Below, in pieces: positions 46,888 through 57,500 of a DNA stretch of 64,000 nucleotides (the first letter of the stretch is position 1; each line of letters opens with the position of its first letter). Source of the stretch: Acinetobacter sp. ANC 4558 (GTDB lineage: Bacteria; Pseudomonadota; Gammaproteobacteria; Pseudomonadales; Moraxellaceae); contig NZ_NEGH01000001.1 of assembly GCF_002135375.1 (NCBI RefSeq), positions 425,442-489,441 of the forward strand, read 5' to 3'. The notes under the pieces were generated by a model that was given only the letters and a program-made list of their open reading frames with translations, made no database searches and was not told the DNA's origin. The position numbers and the translations under genes are program-made.

Positions 46888-47451
46888 ATGAAATTATTTC
46901 TTATTATATTCGTAGGCTTAATCCTTGAAATACTTGTTTGGATCGGTGTTGGGGATTTAGTTGGAAGCATGTGGTATGTTTTCTTCTGGTTTATTGCTGC
47001 TTTTTTTATCGGTTTAAGTATGGTTCGTAAATATGCAGTTGGTGTAATGCCTCAAATGCAGCAAATGCAGATGGGGCAAATGGGGGGGAACCCAGCATTA
47101 GCTAATAATTTACCTAAGATTATTGCTGGTATCTTGTTGATGATTCCAGGATTAATTACAGATGTATTAGCGGTATTAATTTTGATTCCAGGCGTGCAGA
47201 ACCTATTTAAGAATGTCATGATGAATATGATGATGAAGCGTCAGCAAGACATGATGAGTAAAATGATGGGTGATATGAATGGTATGGGTGGTGCTCAAGG
47301 GCAAAACCCATTTGCAGACATGATGCGTCAAATGCAAGAGATGCAAGCTCAGCAAAATGGTCGTGGTGATTCTAGTGTGATTGATGGGGAAGCACGTGAA
47401 ATTACACCTGATGCTAAAAAGATTGAAATGAAAGATATCAATCCTAAGTAA
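46888..47451 (+). CDS. fxsA: FxsA-family membrane protein with Met-rich C-terminus
   Basis: Inner-membrane protein of 187 residues. The N-terminal FxsA domain (about 1-115) has the expected membrane helices, including LIFVGLILEILVWIGVGD at the start and IIAGILLMIPGLITDVLAVLILIPG. The C-terminal tail (about 110-165) is unusually rich in Met and Gln, with clusters such as MMNMMMKRQQDMM. In E. coli FxsA relieves exclusion of phage T7 by F-plasmid PifA when overproduced; normal role unknown. In A. baumannii this gene flanks the intrinsic blaOXA-51-like gene, which is not the case here. Good terminator after it. Confidence 0.92.
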   Translation: MKLFLIIFVGLILEILVWIGVGDLVGSMWYVFFWFIAAFFIGLSMVRKYAVGVMPQMQQMQMGQMGGNPALANNLPKIIAGILLMIPGLITDVLAVLILIPGVQNLFKNVMMNMMMKRQQDMMSKMMGDMNGMGGAQGQNPFADMMRQMQEMQAQQNGRGDSSVIDGEAREITPDAKKIEMKDINPK

Positions 47452-47458
47452 AAATATA

Positions 47459-47489
47459 AAAAGCTGAACAAATGTTCAGCTTTTTTTTT
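47459..47489 (+). terminator. fxsA terminator
   Basis: aaaagctgaac (47459-47469) and gttcagctttt (47474-47484) with a four-base loop and nine T residues. Confidence 0.95.
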
Positions 47490-47554
47490 GAAAAAAATAA
47501 AAAATATAAATAGTTAAGTTTATAATTCATCATCTTTTTAAACTCGATGAACTG

Positions 47555-48184
47555 ATGTCATTACTTTTCACCATTTGTCTTCTGCATTTTGTCGCACAAT
47601 TGAGTCCAGGCCCTGATGTTTTACTTATCGCAAAAAGCTCAGCATCAACCTCTAAATTAAATACTTTTAAAATTATTTTAGGTATTTCAATGGGGATTGT
47701 CGTTTGGGTCATACTCACGTTGTCTGGATTTACCTTGTTGATTGATGAGTTTCCATGGATTCAGCAAGTATTGATGTTAGTCGGTGGATTTTTCTTGGCA
47801 AAAATGGGGTGGGGAATGTTGAGTTTTGGTTTGAAAACACTCAACAAAGATTTTAGTTTAGAATCTAATGAACAACTTAACAGTCAAAATTATTTTTTAT
47901 TAGGGTTATTTACGAACTTAGCGAATCCGAAAACCCTTATTTATTTTAGTAGTGTGTTCTCTTTGGCCCTGACGGCATCGGCATCGACTGAAATAAAAAC
48001 ATATTTGGCTATTATTATTCCTATACAGACGCTTTTTGTTTTTACTTTATTCATGTTCATCATGTCATTGCCAGTAATGAAGAAGCTATATGTAAAATCT
48101 GGCAGTTATATTGATATTTTATCAGGAGCATTATTCTTAATATTTGCAATATGGTTGTGGCTAGATGCATTAAACATTATTTAG
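47555..48184 (+). CDS. LysE-family amino-acid exporter
   Basis: A 209-residue inner-membrane protein of the LysE/RhtB superfamily with about six membrane helices. Signature near the N-terminus is LSPGPDVLLIAKSS; the second conserved stretch is GLFTNLANPKTLIYFSSVFS. Members export amino acids or their analogues; the substrate here is unknown. It converges on the small minus-strand frame at 48177-48365, overlapping by eight bases, without a terminator between. Confidence 0.92.
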   Translation: MSLLFTICLLHFVAQLSPGPDVLLIAKSSASTSKLNTFKIILGISMGIVVWVILTLSGFTLLIDEFPWIQQVLMLVGGFFLAKMGWGMLSFGLKTLNKDFSLESNEQLNSQNYFLLGLFTNLANPKTLIYFSSVFSLALTASASTEIKTYLAIIIPIQTLFVFTLFMFIMSLPVMKKLYVKSGSYIDILSGALFLIFAIWLWLDALNII

Positions 48185-48365
48185 TGTCTGGCGAGGGTGA
48201 GATTTGTATGTCCTCTTTTAATGTGAAAGGTGGAGAAAGATCTTTCTGTGGTGTTCGTTGATAAGTATTCGGTTTAAGTGACGTTTCAGTATTTTCTGAT
48301 CCTTGATATTGACGACTTCGGTTGGCTCTTTCCCTTAAGCCGCCTTTTTTGATTAATTGAGTCAT
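48177..48365 (-). CDS. Small basic protein, possible
   Basis: A 62-residue hydrophilic, Arg/Ser/Pro-rich protein with no membrane segment. The N-terminal MTQLIKKGGLRERANRSRQY is basic and the remainder looks unstructured. A weak GAG lies before the ATG. It could be a real small gene since its composition differs from a random frame, but no family is recognised and it overlaps the end of the lysE-like gene. Confidence 0.45.
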   Translation of the reverse strand: MTQLIKKGGLRERANRSRQYQGSENTETSLKPNTYQRTPQKDLSPPFTLKEDIQISPSPDTK

Positions 48366-48595
48366 GTTTTACTCTAAATTGATTTAGCTCATAATTTTAG
48401 CTTAAATTGAACTATAATGAATGAAAAATTAGGATTAAAATAATCATAGAAGATTTCAAACTCATTTACTACATAGTTTGATGGTATGAAGGTTGAATTT
48501 TATTTTTTCTGTATTACTATATAATGAAACTATTCATGTTATTTATAAAAATAGTTACACAGTCGAAATAATAATTATGATATTGGGAGGGTATT

Positions 48596-48841
48596 ATGCT
48601 TTATCGTCAGTATCGATGTGGTTGTTGTAATAGTGTTGTTGCATCTTATGAAAAAGAATGTCCAAGATGTGGTTCACACCATATTAAAAGTCCTTATGGT
48701 TTTTGGATTTTATGTTTTTTAGTGTGCTTTTCATTTATTGTCATTTTTAAACTGATACATTTTTACAAAAATGAATCTTATGTGGAAAGTACAATAAGTG
48801 ATGAAAATATTATAAAAAATATTACGCAGAGTAAAAAATAG
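48596..48841 (+). CDS. Small membrane protein with N-terminal zinc ribbon
   Basis: An 81-residue protein with two CxxC knuckles (CGCC and CPRC, residues 8-11 and 22-25) that form a zinc ribbon, followed by one membrane helix (about 35-56) and a short charged tail. GGGAGG lies directly before the ATG at a good distance. Membrane-anchored rubredoxin-like or zinc-ribbon proteins of this size are common and of unknown role. It ends just before the shared terminator with metK. Confidence 0.75.
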   Translation: MLYRQYRCGCCNSVVASYEKECPRCGSHHIKSPYGFWILCFLVCFSFIVIFKLIHFYKNESYVESTISDENIIKNITQSKK

Positions 48842-48847
48842 TCAATT

Positions 48848-48874
48848 AAAAAGCCCACATGGCGTGAGCTTTTT
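48848..48874. terminator. Terminator shared with metK
   Basis: aaaaagcccac (48848-48858) pairs with gtgagcttttt (48864-48874) with one mismatch; T run on both strands, between convergent genes. Confidence 0.85.
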
Positions 48875-48892
48875 CATATCACTAAAAGTAAC

Positions 48893-50059
48893 TTAAAGAC
48901 CTGCAGAGGCTTTAAGCGCTTCTACTTTATCTGTTTTTTCCCACGTAAAGGCAGTATCAGAACCATCTCGACCAAAATGACCATAAGCTGCAGTTTGCTT
49001 GTACATGGGTTGAATTAGATCAAGCATACGTGTAATACCGTATGGACGTAAGTCAAAATGCTCGCGCACCAACTGAATAATTAAGTCGTCAGAGATTTTT
49101 GCTGTATTAAAGGTATTGATAGAAATAGAGGTTGGTTCTGCAACGCCAATAGCATAGGATACCTGAATTTCACATTTATCTGCTAATCCAGCAGCAACAA
49201 TATTCTTGGCAACATAACGCCCAGCATAGGCAGCAGAACGGTCAACTTTAGATGGGTCTTTACCTGAGAAAGCACCGCCACCATGACGCGCCATACCGCC
49301 ATACGTATCAACAATAATTTTACGACCCGTTAAACCACAGTCACCAACTGGTCCACCAATCACAAATAAACCTGTTGGGTTAATATGAAATTTAGTTTCT
49401 GGATGGAACATTTCAACTGGGATGATTTTTTTGACAATTTCTTCAATAACAGCTTCTTTTAAGTCTGCTTGAGAAATTTCAGGGTCATGTTGTGTGGAAA
49501 GTACAACAGCATCCAAACGAACAGGTTTACCATTTTCATAAGCAAACGTAACTTGGCTTTTTGCATCTGGACGTAACCAAGCTAAAGTACCATTTCTGCG
49601 TAATTCTGCTTGTTTTTCCATTAAGCGATGAGCATATGAAATTGGTGCAGGCATAAGCACTTCAGTTTCACGGCTTGCATAGCCGAACATTAAACCTTGA
49701 TCTCCAGCGCCTTGATCTTCAGGCTTTTGGCGATCTACACCTTGTGCAATTTCAGGAGATTGTTTACCAATCATGTTGATGACTGCACAAGTTGAACCAT
49801 CAAATCCTAAGTCTGAATGATGATAACCAATTCCATTTACGGTTTGACGCACAATGGCTTCGAAGTCAACATTCGCAGTTGTTGTAATTTCACCAGCAAG
49901 TACAACTGCACCAGTTTTTACAAGCGTTTCACATGCTACACGTGCATATGGGTCTTCTTTTAAGATTGCATCCAAAATGGCATCACTAATTTGATCGGCC
50001 ATTTTATCTGGATGGCCTTCGCTTACAGATTCTGAAGTAAATACAGCGTACTCGCGCAT
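48893..50059 (-). CDS. metK: S-adenosylmethionine synthetase
   Basis: Methionine adenosyltransferase of 388 residues that makes SAM from methionine and ATP. The hallmarks are [13 protein letters not shown] at the N-terminus, the [12 protein letters not shown] hexapeptide region and [16 protein letters not shown] near residue 260. ATG 50059 is chosen, as the family begins there and AGGA precedes it; the longer frame from 50083 is rejected. Monocistronic, divergent from transketolase. Confidence 0.97.
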   Translation of the reverse strand: MREYAVFTSESVSEGHPDKMADQISDAILDAILKEDPYARVACETLVKTGAVVLAGEITTTANVDFEAIVRQTVNGIGYHHSDLGFDGSTCAVINMIGKQSPEIAQGVDRQKPEDQGAGDQGLMFGYASRETEVLMPAPISYAHRLMEKQAELRRNGTLAWLRPDAKSQVTFAYENGKPVRLDAVVLSTQHDPEISQADLKEAVIEEIVKKIIPVEMFHPETKFHINPTGLFVIGGPVGDCGLTGRKIIVDTYGGMARHGGGAFSGKDPSKVDRSAAYAGRYVAKNIVAAGLADKCEIQVSYAIGVAEPTSISINTFNTAKISDDLIIQLVREHFDLRPYGITRMLDLIQPMYKQTAAYGHFGRDGSDTAFTWEKTDKVEALKASAGL

Positions 50060-50530
50060 AAGTCCTATCACAGTAAAATTCATAGACGCGTTATGTTACA
50101 TCGACTTTAATATTAGAGCCAGCCAATATGAGTTGATTTGGGTGATTTTATTTCAATTTTAGAACGTTTTAATTGATATGAACATCTGAAAAATTGATAA
50201 GTAGATCATAAATTGTAAATATAATTAGGTTAAATTAGTTGTTTTTAGGCAAAGTGGCTGAATGCGACTTAATACATCGTCATAAGTACGGTAGCGTATA
50301 AATATGAGGGAAAGTGAGTTAATAATTATGCACACTTTGTTGTTAATTTGTACTAAATGAAAACAGTATGCATAGATAGATCAAAATTAGATTCATGTTT
50401 GTGGTGAAATAATCATGAAATATTAATTTCAAGTCTTTACCCCATTCGATTTTTTTACGACAATACACATTCGTTTTGAATTTCTATTCATCCGCTTCAT
50501 ACTTTCAACAAATTTATTGGACTTAGATTT
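50060..50530. other. Divergent metK-tkt intergenic region (471 bases)
   Basis: Holds both promoters. The transketolase promoter candidate is listed at 50476-50503. I looked for a SAM riboswitch ahead of metK and saw no convincing fold by eye. No gene. Confidence 0.45.
50476..50503 (+). promoter_or_regulatory. Candidate transketolase promoter
   Basis: TTGAAT at 50476-50481, 16-base spacer, CATACT at 50498-50503, leaving a leader of about 20-25 bases. Confidence 0.5.
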
Positions 50531-52519
50531 ATGACAACCCCGCTTAATGAACGTCGTATTGCAAATGCAATTCGTGTGTTGGCAATGGATGCTGTGCAAA
50601 AAGCAAACTCAGGTCATCCAGGTGCACCAATGGGGATGGCAGACATCGCTGAAGTTGTTTGGCGCGAATTTTTAAATCACAACCCAAAAAATCCACAATG
50701 GGCGAACCGAGATCGTTTTGTTTTGTCAAATGGTCATGGTTCTATGTTGCAATATGCTTTATTGCATTTGACCGGTTATGATTTATCAATTGAAGATTTA
50801 AAATCTTTCCGTCAATTGCATTCAAAAACACCTGGTCATCCAGAATTAGGTTATGCACCAGGAATTGAAACAACAACTGGTCCATTAGGTCAAGGTATTG
50901 CAAATGCTGTGGGTTTTGCATTGGCTGAAAAAACATTGGCAGCTCAATTCAATAAAGATGACTTTAAAGTTGTTGACCACTTTACATACTGTTTCTTAGG
51001 TGACGGTTGTTTAATGGAAGGTATTTCTCACGAAGTGTGTTCGTTGGCTGGAACTTTAGGCTTAGGTAAGCTTGTTGTTTATTATGATGATAATGGAATT
51101 TCAATCGATGGTGAGGTAGAAGGTTGGTTCTCTGAGGATATAGAGCAACGTTTCCATGCTTATGGTTGGCATGTGCTAAAAGTCGATGGACATGATGCTG
51201 ATGCGATTCGTAAGGCAACGATTGTAGCGCAAGCAGAAACTACAAAACCAACAATTATTATTTGTAAGACTGTCATCGGTTTAGGTTCTCCAAATAAACA
51301 AGGTAAAGAAGATAGTCATGGTGCACCTTTAGGTCATGATGAAATTTCATTGACACGTAAGGCATTAGGTTGGGCGGAAGAAGCATTCGATATTCCAAAT
51401 GATGTCTATGCGGCATGGGATGCAAAAGTCAAAGGTGCGCAAAGTGAAGCAGCTTGGGATGAAGTGTTTGCAAAATATGCTGAAAAATACCCGACTGAAG
51501 CAGTTGAACTTAATCGTCGTATATCTGGCGATTTGCCTGAAGAATTCATCGCTCAAGCAGATGCTTATATTGCTGAAGTGAATTTAAAAGCTGAAACAAT
51601 TGCAACACGTAAAGCCAGCCAACAAGCAATTCAGGCATTTGCACCATTATTACCTGAAATTCTAGGTGGCTCTGCTGACTTAGCGAGTTCTAACCTCACT
51701 TTATGGAAGGGTGCACAAGGTATACAAAATGATCCAGCTGGAAATTATGTATACTATGGTGTCCGTGAGTTTGGCATGACTGCAATTGCGAATGGGGTTG
51801 CTTTACATGGCGGTTTCATTCCATATGTTGCAACTTTCCTTATGTTTATGGAATATGCACGTAATGCAGTTCGTATGTCTGCACTGATGAAACAACGTGT
51901 CATTCATGTATATACACATGATTCTATTGGTTTGGGAGAAGATGGTCCTACACATCAACCCGTAGAGCAGATTGCATCTTTACGCGGCACACCGAATCTA
52001 AACACATGGCGTCCGTGTGACACGGTTGAAGCGACAATTTCGTGGAAGTCCGCACTTAAACGCGCTGATGGTCCAAGTGCATTAATTTTCTCTCGTCAAA
52101 ATCTACCATTCCAAATTCGTACGCAAGCACAAATTGAAAATGTTGAAAAAGGTGGCTACATTCTTGCACCAGAAGTGGGTGAGCTTAAAGCGATTATTAT
52201 TGCAACGGGTTCAGAAGTTTCATTGGCGATAGAAGCATATGCACAGCTTGAAGGTGTACGTGTTGTTTCAATGCCATGTGCTGAAGAGTTTATGAAGCAA
52301 GATATTTCATATCGTGAAACAGTATTACCTGCTGCAATTCGTGCACGTGTTGCAGTAGAAGCTGCACATGTAGACTATTGGTGGAAGTTTGTTGGATTAG
52401 ATGGTCGTGTAATTGGCATGACAACCTATGGTGAATCAGCACCAGCGAAAGATTTATTTCAACATTTTGGAATTACCACTGAGGCAGTTGTTGCCGCGGT
52501 TAAAGAAGTAATCGCTTAA
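50531..52519 (+). CDS. tkt: Transketolase
   Basis: Thiamine-diphosphate enzyme of 662 residues in the non-oxidative pentose phosphate pathway; moves a two-carbon unit between sugar phosphates. Visible: [12 protein letters not shown], the TPP/Mg motif GDGCLMEG followed by the Asn of [10 protein letters not shown], and the pyrimidine-domain Glu in [11 protein letters not shown]. The C-terminal domain is complete. Followed by its own terminator. Acinetobacter uses it mainly to make pentose and erythrose phosphate. Confidence 0.97.
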   Translation: MTTPLNERRIANAIRVLAMDAVQKANSGHPGAPMGMADIAEVVWREFLNHNPKNPQWANRDRFVLSNGHGSMLQYALLHLTGYDLSIEDLKSFRQLHSKTPGHPELGYAPGIETTTGPLGQGIANAVGFALAEKTLAAQFNKDDFKVVDHFTYCFLGDGCLMEGISHEVCSLAGTLGLGKLVVYYDDNGISIDGEVEGWFSEDIEQRFHAYGWHVLKVDGHDADAIRKATIVAQAETTKPTIIICKTVIGLGSPNKQGKEDSHGAPLGHDEISLTRKALGWAEEAFDIPNDVYAAWDAKVKGAQSEAAWDEVFAKYAEKYPTEAVELNRRISGDLPEEFIAQADAYIAEVNLKAETIATRKASQQAIQAFAPLLPEILGGSADLASSNLTLWKGAQGIQNDPAGNYVYYGVREFGMTAIANGVALHGGFIPYVATFLMFMEYARNAVRMSALMKQRVIHVYTHDSIGLGEDGPTHQPVEQIASLRGTPNLNTWRPCDTVEATISWKSALKRADGPSALIFSRQNLPFQIRTQAQIENVEKGGYILAPEVGELKAIIIATGSEVSLAIEAYAQLEGVRVVSMPCAEEFMKQDISYRETVLPAAIRARVAVEAAHVDYWWKFVGLDGRVIGMTTYGESAPAKDLFQHFGITTEAVVAAVKEVIA

Positions 52520-52533
52520 TGATTTAAATGATA

Positions 52534-52567
52534 AAAAACGCTCCTTAAATGAGGGGCGTTTTTGTTT
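52534..52567 (+). terminator. Transketolase terminator
   Basis: aaaaacgctcct (52534-52545) pairs with aggggcgttttt (52552-52563), one G-U pair, then further T. Confidence 0.9.
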
Positions 52568-52747
52568 TATATCACGGTTATGCAGTATGAAATTTAGTTT
52601 GAATAAAATAAATAAGATGGAATTTAAAGCGAGAAGAAATATTTATTTAGAATGCTTTGTTTTAAGTTATAGTAAATGCGTATATAGTGTGCCAATTTAT
52701 ACAATATTCATTTAAATCGTAAAAAATTAAGATGAATTGAGGTTGTT

Positions 52748-52963
52748 ATGAGTTTATATGATCAAATTAATGATGAAGTTATTTTAATGGATTCAGGTGA
52801 GCAAAAGTGGATTGGTCAAGATTTGCCATTAAATAGTATGGTTGCTGTGGAGCTTATGCTTCAAGAGTTGCAAGACGTAAAAATGATTAAGATTAGACGT
52901 AAAAATCATGAAAAGAATACGGGCTTAAAATTAATCGATCGAATTTTAATTGAGAAACTCTAA
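52748..52963 (+). CDS. Small unknown protein (71 residues)
   Basis: A soluble protein with an acidic N-terminus and a basic C-terminal half (KMIKIRRKNHEKNTGLK). GAGGTTGTTATG gives a reasonable ribosome binding site. The stop codon lies inside the stem of a strong terminator (52952-52978), so gene end and terminator are fused. No family recognised. Confidence 0.68.
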   Translation: MSLYDQINDEVILMDSGEQKWIGQDLPLNSMVAVELMLQELQDVKMIKIRRKNHEKNTGLKLIDRILIEKL

Positions 52964-52984
52964 ATTTTAGAGTTTCTCCTTTTA
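52952..52984 (+). terminator. Terminator overlapping the stop of the 71-residue gene
   Basis: gagaaactctaaa (52952-52964) and tttagagtttctc (52966-52978) make a near-perfect palindrome that includes the TAA at 52961-52963, followed by cctttttag. Confidence 0.85.
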
Positions 52985-52986
52985 GC

Positions 52987-53457
52987 TTAAAAGTAATGTG
53001 AATAATTACGACTTTTTAGTGTATTACTGTTTAAATCTAAATTTCCTTCACTTTCAATATATAAAATATCAATTAATCGCTCTAAATTCTGAGGCGTTAA
53101 ATGATTAAGATCAAAAATATCTAAATTTAGATCACTGAGTAATGACTTGACAGGGCTTAAGTGTTCAACATATTTCATGGTCCAGTTATTAAATTTAATA
53201 TTTTGAATCGGATTGATTTTTAAAAGTGTAAGGTCATGATGACGACTATCTTTTGAAATGTTTTTATATAAGTTTCTAACGGCTTCATCATTGCCTTCTA
53301 AACATTGAAAAAAATAGCCATCTGCATAGTATAAAACCCCATAAATATCATTTTTTTCATTAAATCTACGTGCAGTAACTAAAATGTCTCGAATATCTTC
53401 AATAAGAGTGAATTCTGTTGGAGAATATCGACTACTGTAGCAGAGCTGAATTAGCAT
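52987..53457 (-). CDS. blsA: BLUF-domain blue-light photoreceptor (BlsA-like)
   Basis: A 156-residue short BLUF protein that binds FAD and senses blue light. The photoactive residues have the BlsA numbering: Tyr7, Gln51 and Trp92, plus Met94 in NWTMKY. The core FNEKNDIYGVLYYADGYFFQCLEG matches BLUF closely. The C-terminal helices (about 100-156) are the partner-binding region; no enzymatic domain is fused. In A. baumannii BlsA controls motility, iron uptake and metabolism by binding regulators such as Fur. Same role here is inferred. Neighbours are unknown small genes. Confidence 0.93.
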   Translation of the reverse strand: MLIQLCYSSRYSPTEFTLIEDIRDILVTARRFNEKNDIYGVLYYADGYFFQCLEGNDEAVRNLYKNISKDSRHHDLTLLKINPIQNIKFNNWTMKYVEHLSPVKSLLSDLNLDIFDLNHLTPQNLERLIDILYIESEGNLDLNSNTLKSRNYSHYF

Positions 53458-53504
53458 AATGATCCCTGATTAATTTTTTCCCGTTGAATTGTTATCTAGT
53501 AAAA

Positions 53505-53774
53505 TTAATGAATCAAGTTGTTTGTGCACCATGTGATGAAGTCTGATTTATGTAGAAAATTAGGCACGGAATTAAGATCTAAGCTCATTATTCCACCATG
53601 GTATTTGATCTGTAAAAAATTTTCATCACAAATATTAATTTCAGAACCTCGATCATTGTGATAAACGGAAATAAATGTTCGAATTCGATCAAAATTGGTC
53701 TTTGATAAGATTTCTGGATATTCTGCAATGAAATTATATATCTGTTCGAGTTCGATTAATTTGATAGCGTTCAT
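53505..53774 (-). CDS. Small unknown protein next to the BLUF gene
   Basis: An 89-residue soluble acidic protein. GAGGTGA before the ATG supports the start. The gene precedes the BLUF gene on the same strand with 47 bases between, so co-transcription is possible and it might be a partner. No family or motif recognised; two cysteines (INICDE and WCTNN) are not in a known pattern. Confidence 0.68.
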   Translation of the reverse strand: MNAIKLIELEQIYNFIAEYPEILSKTNFDRIRTFISVYHNDRGSEINICDENFLQIKYHGGIMSLDLNSVPNFLHKSDFITWCTNNLIH

Positions 53775-54138
53775 TATTTCACCTCGTTTTTTATGTCATT
53801 GTTTTAATGAAAATTATACTTTTTATTTTTAAAAAAAAGAGGAAGTTTCTTACACTTGTATATTAAATAATCTATATCAATATAAGTAATTGATTTAAAT
53901 TTAAAAATAAAAAAATAAAAAATTGAACTAAATTAATAAAGTTTTTTTTTATTAATAAAAACAATATATTATATTTTTTTCAATAGATTTGATCGAGTTG
54001 TCTTTTTTTTTAAAATTATTAGCTTTTACGATATAATTGTGTAGAAATGTAATATTGTCTACAAAATGTAATATGTTTAATTTTAACATTAAAAGTATTA
54101 TATTAGATTTTAAGTAAGTTTTAAGGTGCATTTAAGTT
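53775..54138. other. Very AT-rich divergent intergenic region (364 bases)
   Basis: Long A and T homopolymer runs. Holds a direct repeat AAATGTAATAT at 54045-54055 and 54064-54074, offset by 19 bases, upstream of the 54139 gene. No protein gene. Confidence 0.5.
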
Positions 54139-54495
54139 ATGTTGAGTATAGTTGAAAAGTTATTACCTAAAAAAAAATTAAATCATGAACAAAATTTTTT
54201 AGACGAAAATAATATTCAATATGACAAGGTACGTGGTTATATTGTTGATGGAATTGTGTTGAATGAATTATCTGATCGTCTTCAGTATTTATCAAATAGA
54301 AAAATGTATAAATTTGATAATTTAAAGGACTTATATTTTAATGCAATGATTATTAATGAAAAAATTGATTTAGATATTGCAAATCAAAGATTTGTGCAGA
54401 ATTTAGGGAATACCGAAGAAAATTTAAAAGAATTTAAAGAGATCGTAAAAAAATTAAATAATTATTACCGTCAATTTTTAAGAGATAAACCTTAA
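54139..54495 (+). CDS. Unknown protein (118 residues)
   Basis: A highly charged, helical, soluble protein without signal peptide. AAGGTG lies about ten bases ahead of the ATG, a little far. Sequence such as FLDENNIQYDKVRGYIVDG and EENLKEFKEIVKKLNNYYRQ suggests coiled or bundled helices. Low GC and the AT-rich upstream area could mean horizontal origin. No family recognised. Confidence 0.6.
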   Translation: MLSIVEKLLPKKKLNHEQNFLDENNIQYDKVRGYIVDGIVLNELSDRLQYLSNRKMYKFDNLKDLYFNAMIINEKIDLDIANQRFVQNLGNTEENLKEFKEIVKKLNNYYRQFLRDKP

Positions 54496-54599
54496 ATTTA
54501 CATGAATTTTATAATAATATATGGTTAAAAAATTACACGTGCTTTAATACGCATCATGATACTATTCAGGAATGTAATTTAGACTTTAAAGCTCAATCA

Positions 54600-57500
54600 A
54601 TGTTTCGACAAGAAATTTCCGAATTAAACTTAAACCAGTTAAAAGCAGGTGAAAAACGCTGGATTGGGAACTTACAAGGTTCAGCGGCTGCATTACTTTT
54701 TAAAGAAATTAGTCAAAAAACTAAAAAGTTATTGGTGATAATCGCACATAATAATCAGCATCTGAGTCAATTAGAAAGTGAATTCGAGTTTTATGGCTTA
54801 ACACCAGTTATTTTTCCTGATTGGGAAATTTTACCTTATGATCGTTTATCGCCTCATCAAGATATCGTCTCAGAACGATTGGCAATTTTATCGAATATGC
54901 CTCAGCAAGGTATTTTGTTAATTTCATCGACCACGCTCACTCAACGCGTTGCACCAACATCTTGGGTTTTGGGAGAACATTTTGATATTCAAGTTGGGCA
55001 AAAATTTTCGTTAGAACAACAAAAGTTAAATTTGATTCAAGCTGGTTATCATTTAGTCGATACCGTATATGATCATGGTGAGTTTGCTGTTAGAGGAAGC
55101 ATTATAGATATTTATGCTTCAGGACAGGAATCACCAATACGAATAGATTTATTTGATGATGAAGTTGAAACGTTAAAATTTTTTGATCCAGAAACGCAGC
55201 GTACTACAGAAACTTTAGAATATTTTAAAATTTTACCTGCAAAAGAGTTTCCTTTAAAGCAAGGTCGGGCAACCTTTCGTGAACGTTATGCTGACATGTT
55301 TCCAACAGCAAACCCTAAAAAGAATCCAATATATCAGGATGTTTTAGACGGTATTGCTTCTTCAGGGGTAGAACATTACTTTCCTTTGTTTTTTAAAGAA
55401 GATGTCATGGAGACACAAAGTTCACTATTATCGTATTTACCATGTCATTCTATTGTAATTACAGATGGACAAATAGAAGATGAACTTGATCGGTATTGGA
55501 AAGAAATATCAATTAGATATGAAGAACGTCGACATAATATTGATCAGCCATTATTAGCACCTGAACATCTATTTTTACAAAAAAAATTAATTCTTGAACA
55601 GCTCAATCAATTTAGACGGATTATTTCGTCTGCTGAACCATATCACAATAAAGCTGGTGTATTAAATACAGATACAGATGTGCCACCACGGTTAGCTGTT
55701 GATCAAAAACTAGAGCATCCATTTACAGCAGTTAAAAAGTATATTGATAATACAAATTACCCAGTATTATTAGTTGCAGAGAGTGCTGGGCGACGTGAAG
55801 CGCTACGAGATGCACTTAGAGAGTCTTTAGGGGATATTCCGATTGTTGAAAGTTTTATGCATTTTCAACAATCACTGCAATGTATTGCAATTACAAATGC
55901 ACCTTTGGATCGAGGGCTAGTACTTCGAAATAAAATGAGTGTGATTTCAGAAAATCAGCTGTATGAGCACCGTGTTGTACAGCGTCGAAGAAAACGACAG
56001 CAAGAAGTCTCAGAAGAGTTTTTAATTCGAAGCCTGACAGAACTTAGTCTGGGCGCACCAGTTGTACATATTGATTATGGTGTTGGGCGATATGCGGGTT
56101 TAGTTACGCTGAGTATTGACGATCAAGATCATGAGTTTTTGCAACTTGATTATGCAGATGATGCAAAAGTTTATGTACCAGTGACCAATTTGCATTTGAT
56201 TAGTCGATATAGTGGGGGTGATCCTGATTTAGCCCCGCTACATAAGCTTGGAACCGATGCTTGGAGTAAAGCAAAGCGTAAAGCATTAGAACAAATTCAT
56301 GATGTTGCTGCTGAGTTATTGCATATTCAAGCACGTCGTCAATCTAAGCCTGGTTTTGGATTTGAATTAGATGAAAAACTTTATATGCAATTTTCATCTG
56401 GTTTTGCTTATGAAGAAACATTAGATCAAGCAAATGCGATTGAAGCAACACTCGATGATATGCGGCAAGCAAAACCGATGGATCGCTTGGTGTGTGGTGA
56501 TGTTGGATTTGGTAAGACAGAAGTTGCTATGCGGGCAGCCTTTGTTGCTGTCCAAAATAATAAACAAGTTGCTGTTCTTGTACCTACAACTTTATTGGCA
56601 CAACAACATTATGAATCATTTAAAGATCGTTTTGCTGATTGGCCAGTAAGAATTGAAGTTTTATCTCGATTTGGTTCATCAAAAGCGCATTTGAAAACCA
56701 TTCAAGATTTAGCTGAGGGTAAAGTTGATATTGTGATTGGTACACATAAGATTCTGCAAGAAAGTATACAGTTTAAGAATCTTGGATTAATGATCGTAGA
56801 TGAAGAACATCGTTTTGGTGTTCGGGATAAAGAACGTATTAAAGCAATGCGTGCAGATGTTGATATGTTAACGCTCACAGCGACACCAATTCCAAGAACA
56901 TTAAATATGGCGTTTAGCGGTATGCGAGATTTATCAATTATTGCAACTCCTCCAGCGAGACGGCTGGCTGTAAAAACATTTGTACAAGAAAGCACGAATG
57001 ATTCTATAAAAGAAGCTATTTTGCGTGAATTGTTGCGAGGTGGTCAGGTCTATTTTTTACATAATGAAGTAGATACTATCGAACGTACAGCCGAATCATT
57101 ACGTGAATTGGTTCCTGAAGCACGTGTTGCAGTCGCACATGGACAAATGCGTGAACGTGAACTAGAGCAAGTTATGCAGCAGTTCTATCATAAAGAATAT
57201 AATGTTTTAGTGTGTTCAACGATTGTTGAAACAGGAATTGATGTTCCGAATGCAAATACGATCATTATTGAGCGTGCTGATAAATTAGGGCTAGCTCAAT
57301 TGCATCAATTACGCGGACGAGTTGGACGTTCACATCATCAGGCCTATGCCTATTTATTAGTTCCATCAATTAAGGGATTAAAAGGTGATGCAGAAAAGCG
57401 TTTAGATGCTATTGCACGTGCTTCAACGTTGGGAGCTGGCTTTATGTTAGCAACTGAAGATTTGGAAATTCGGGGGGCAGGTGATTTACTCGGTGAACAG

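Noticed and set aside
46683..46970. Minus-strand frame overlapping the start of fxsA
   Set aside because: Overlaps a well-supported gene on the other strand and has no family features.
50060..50530. SAM riboswitch upstream of metK
   Set aside because: I saw no conserved fold or terminator arrangement by eye; a covariance-model search would be needed to exclude it fully.
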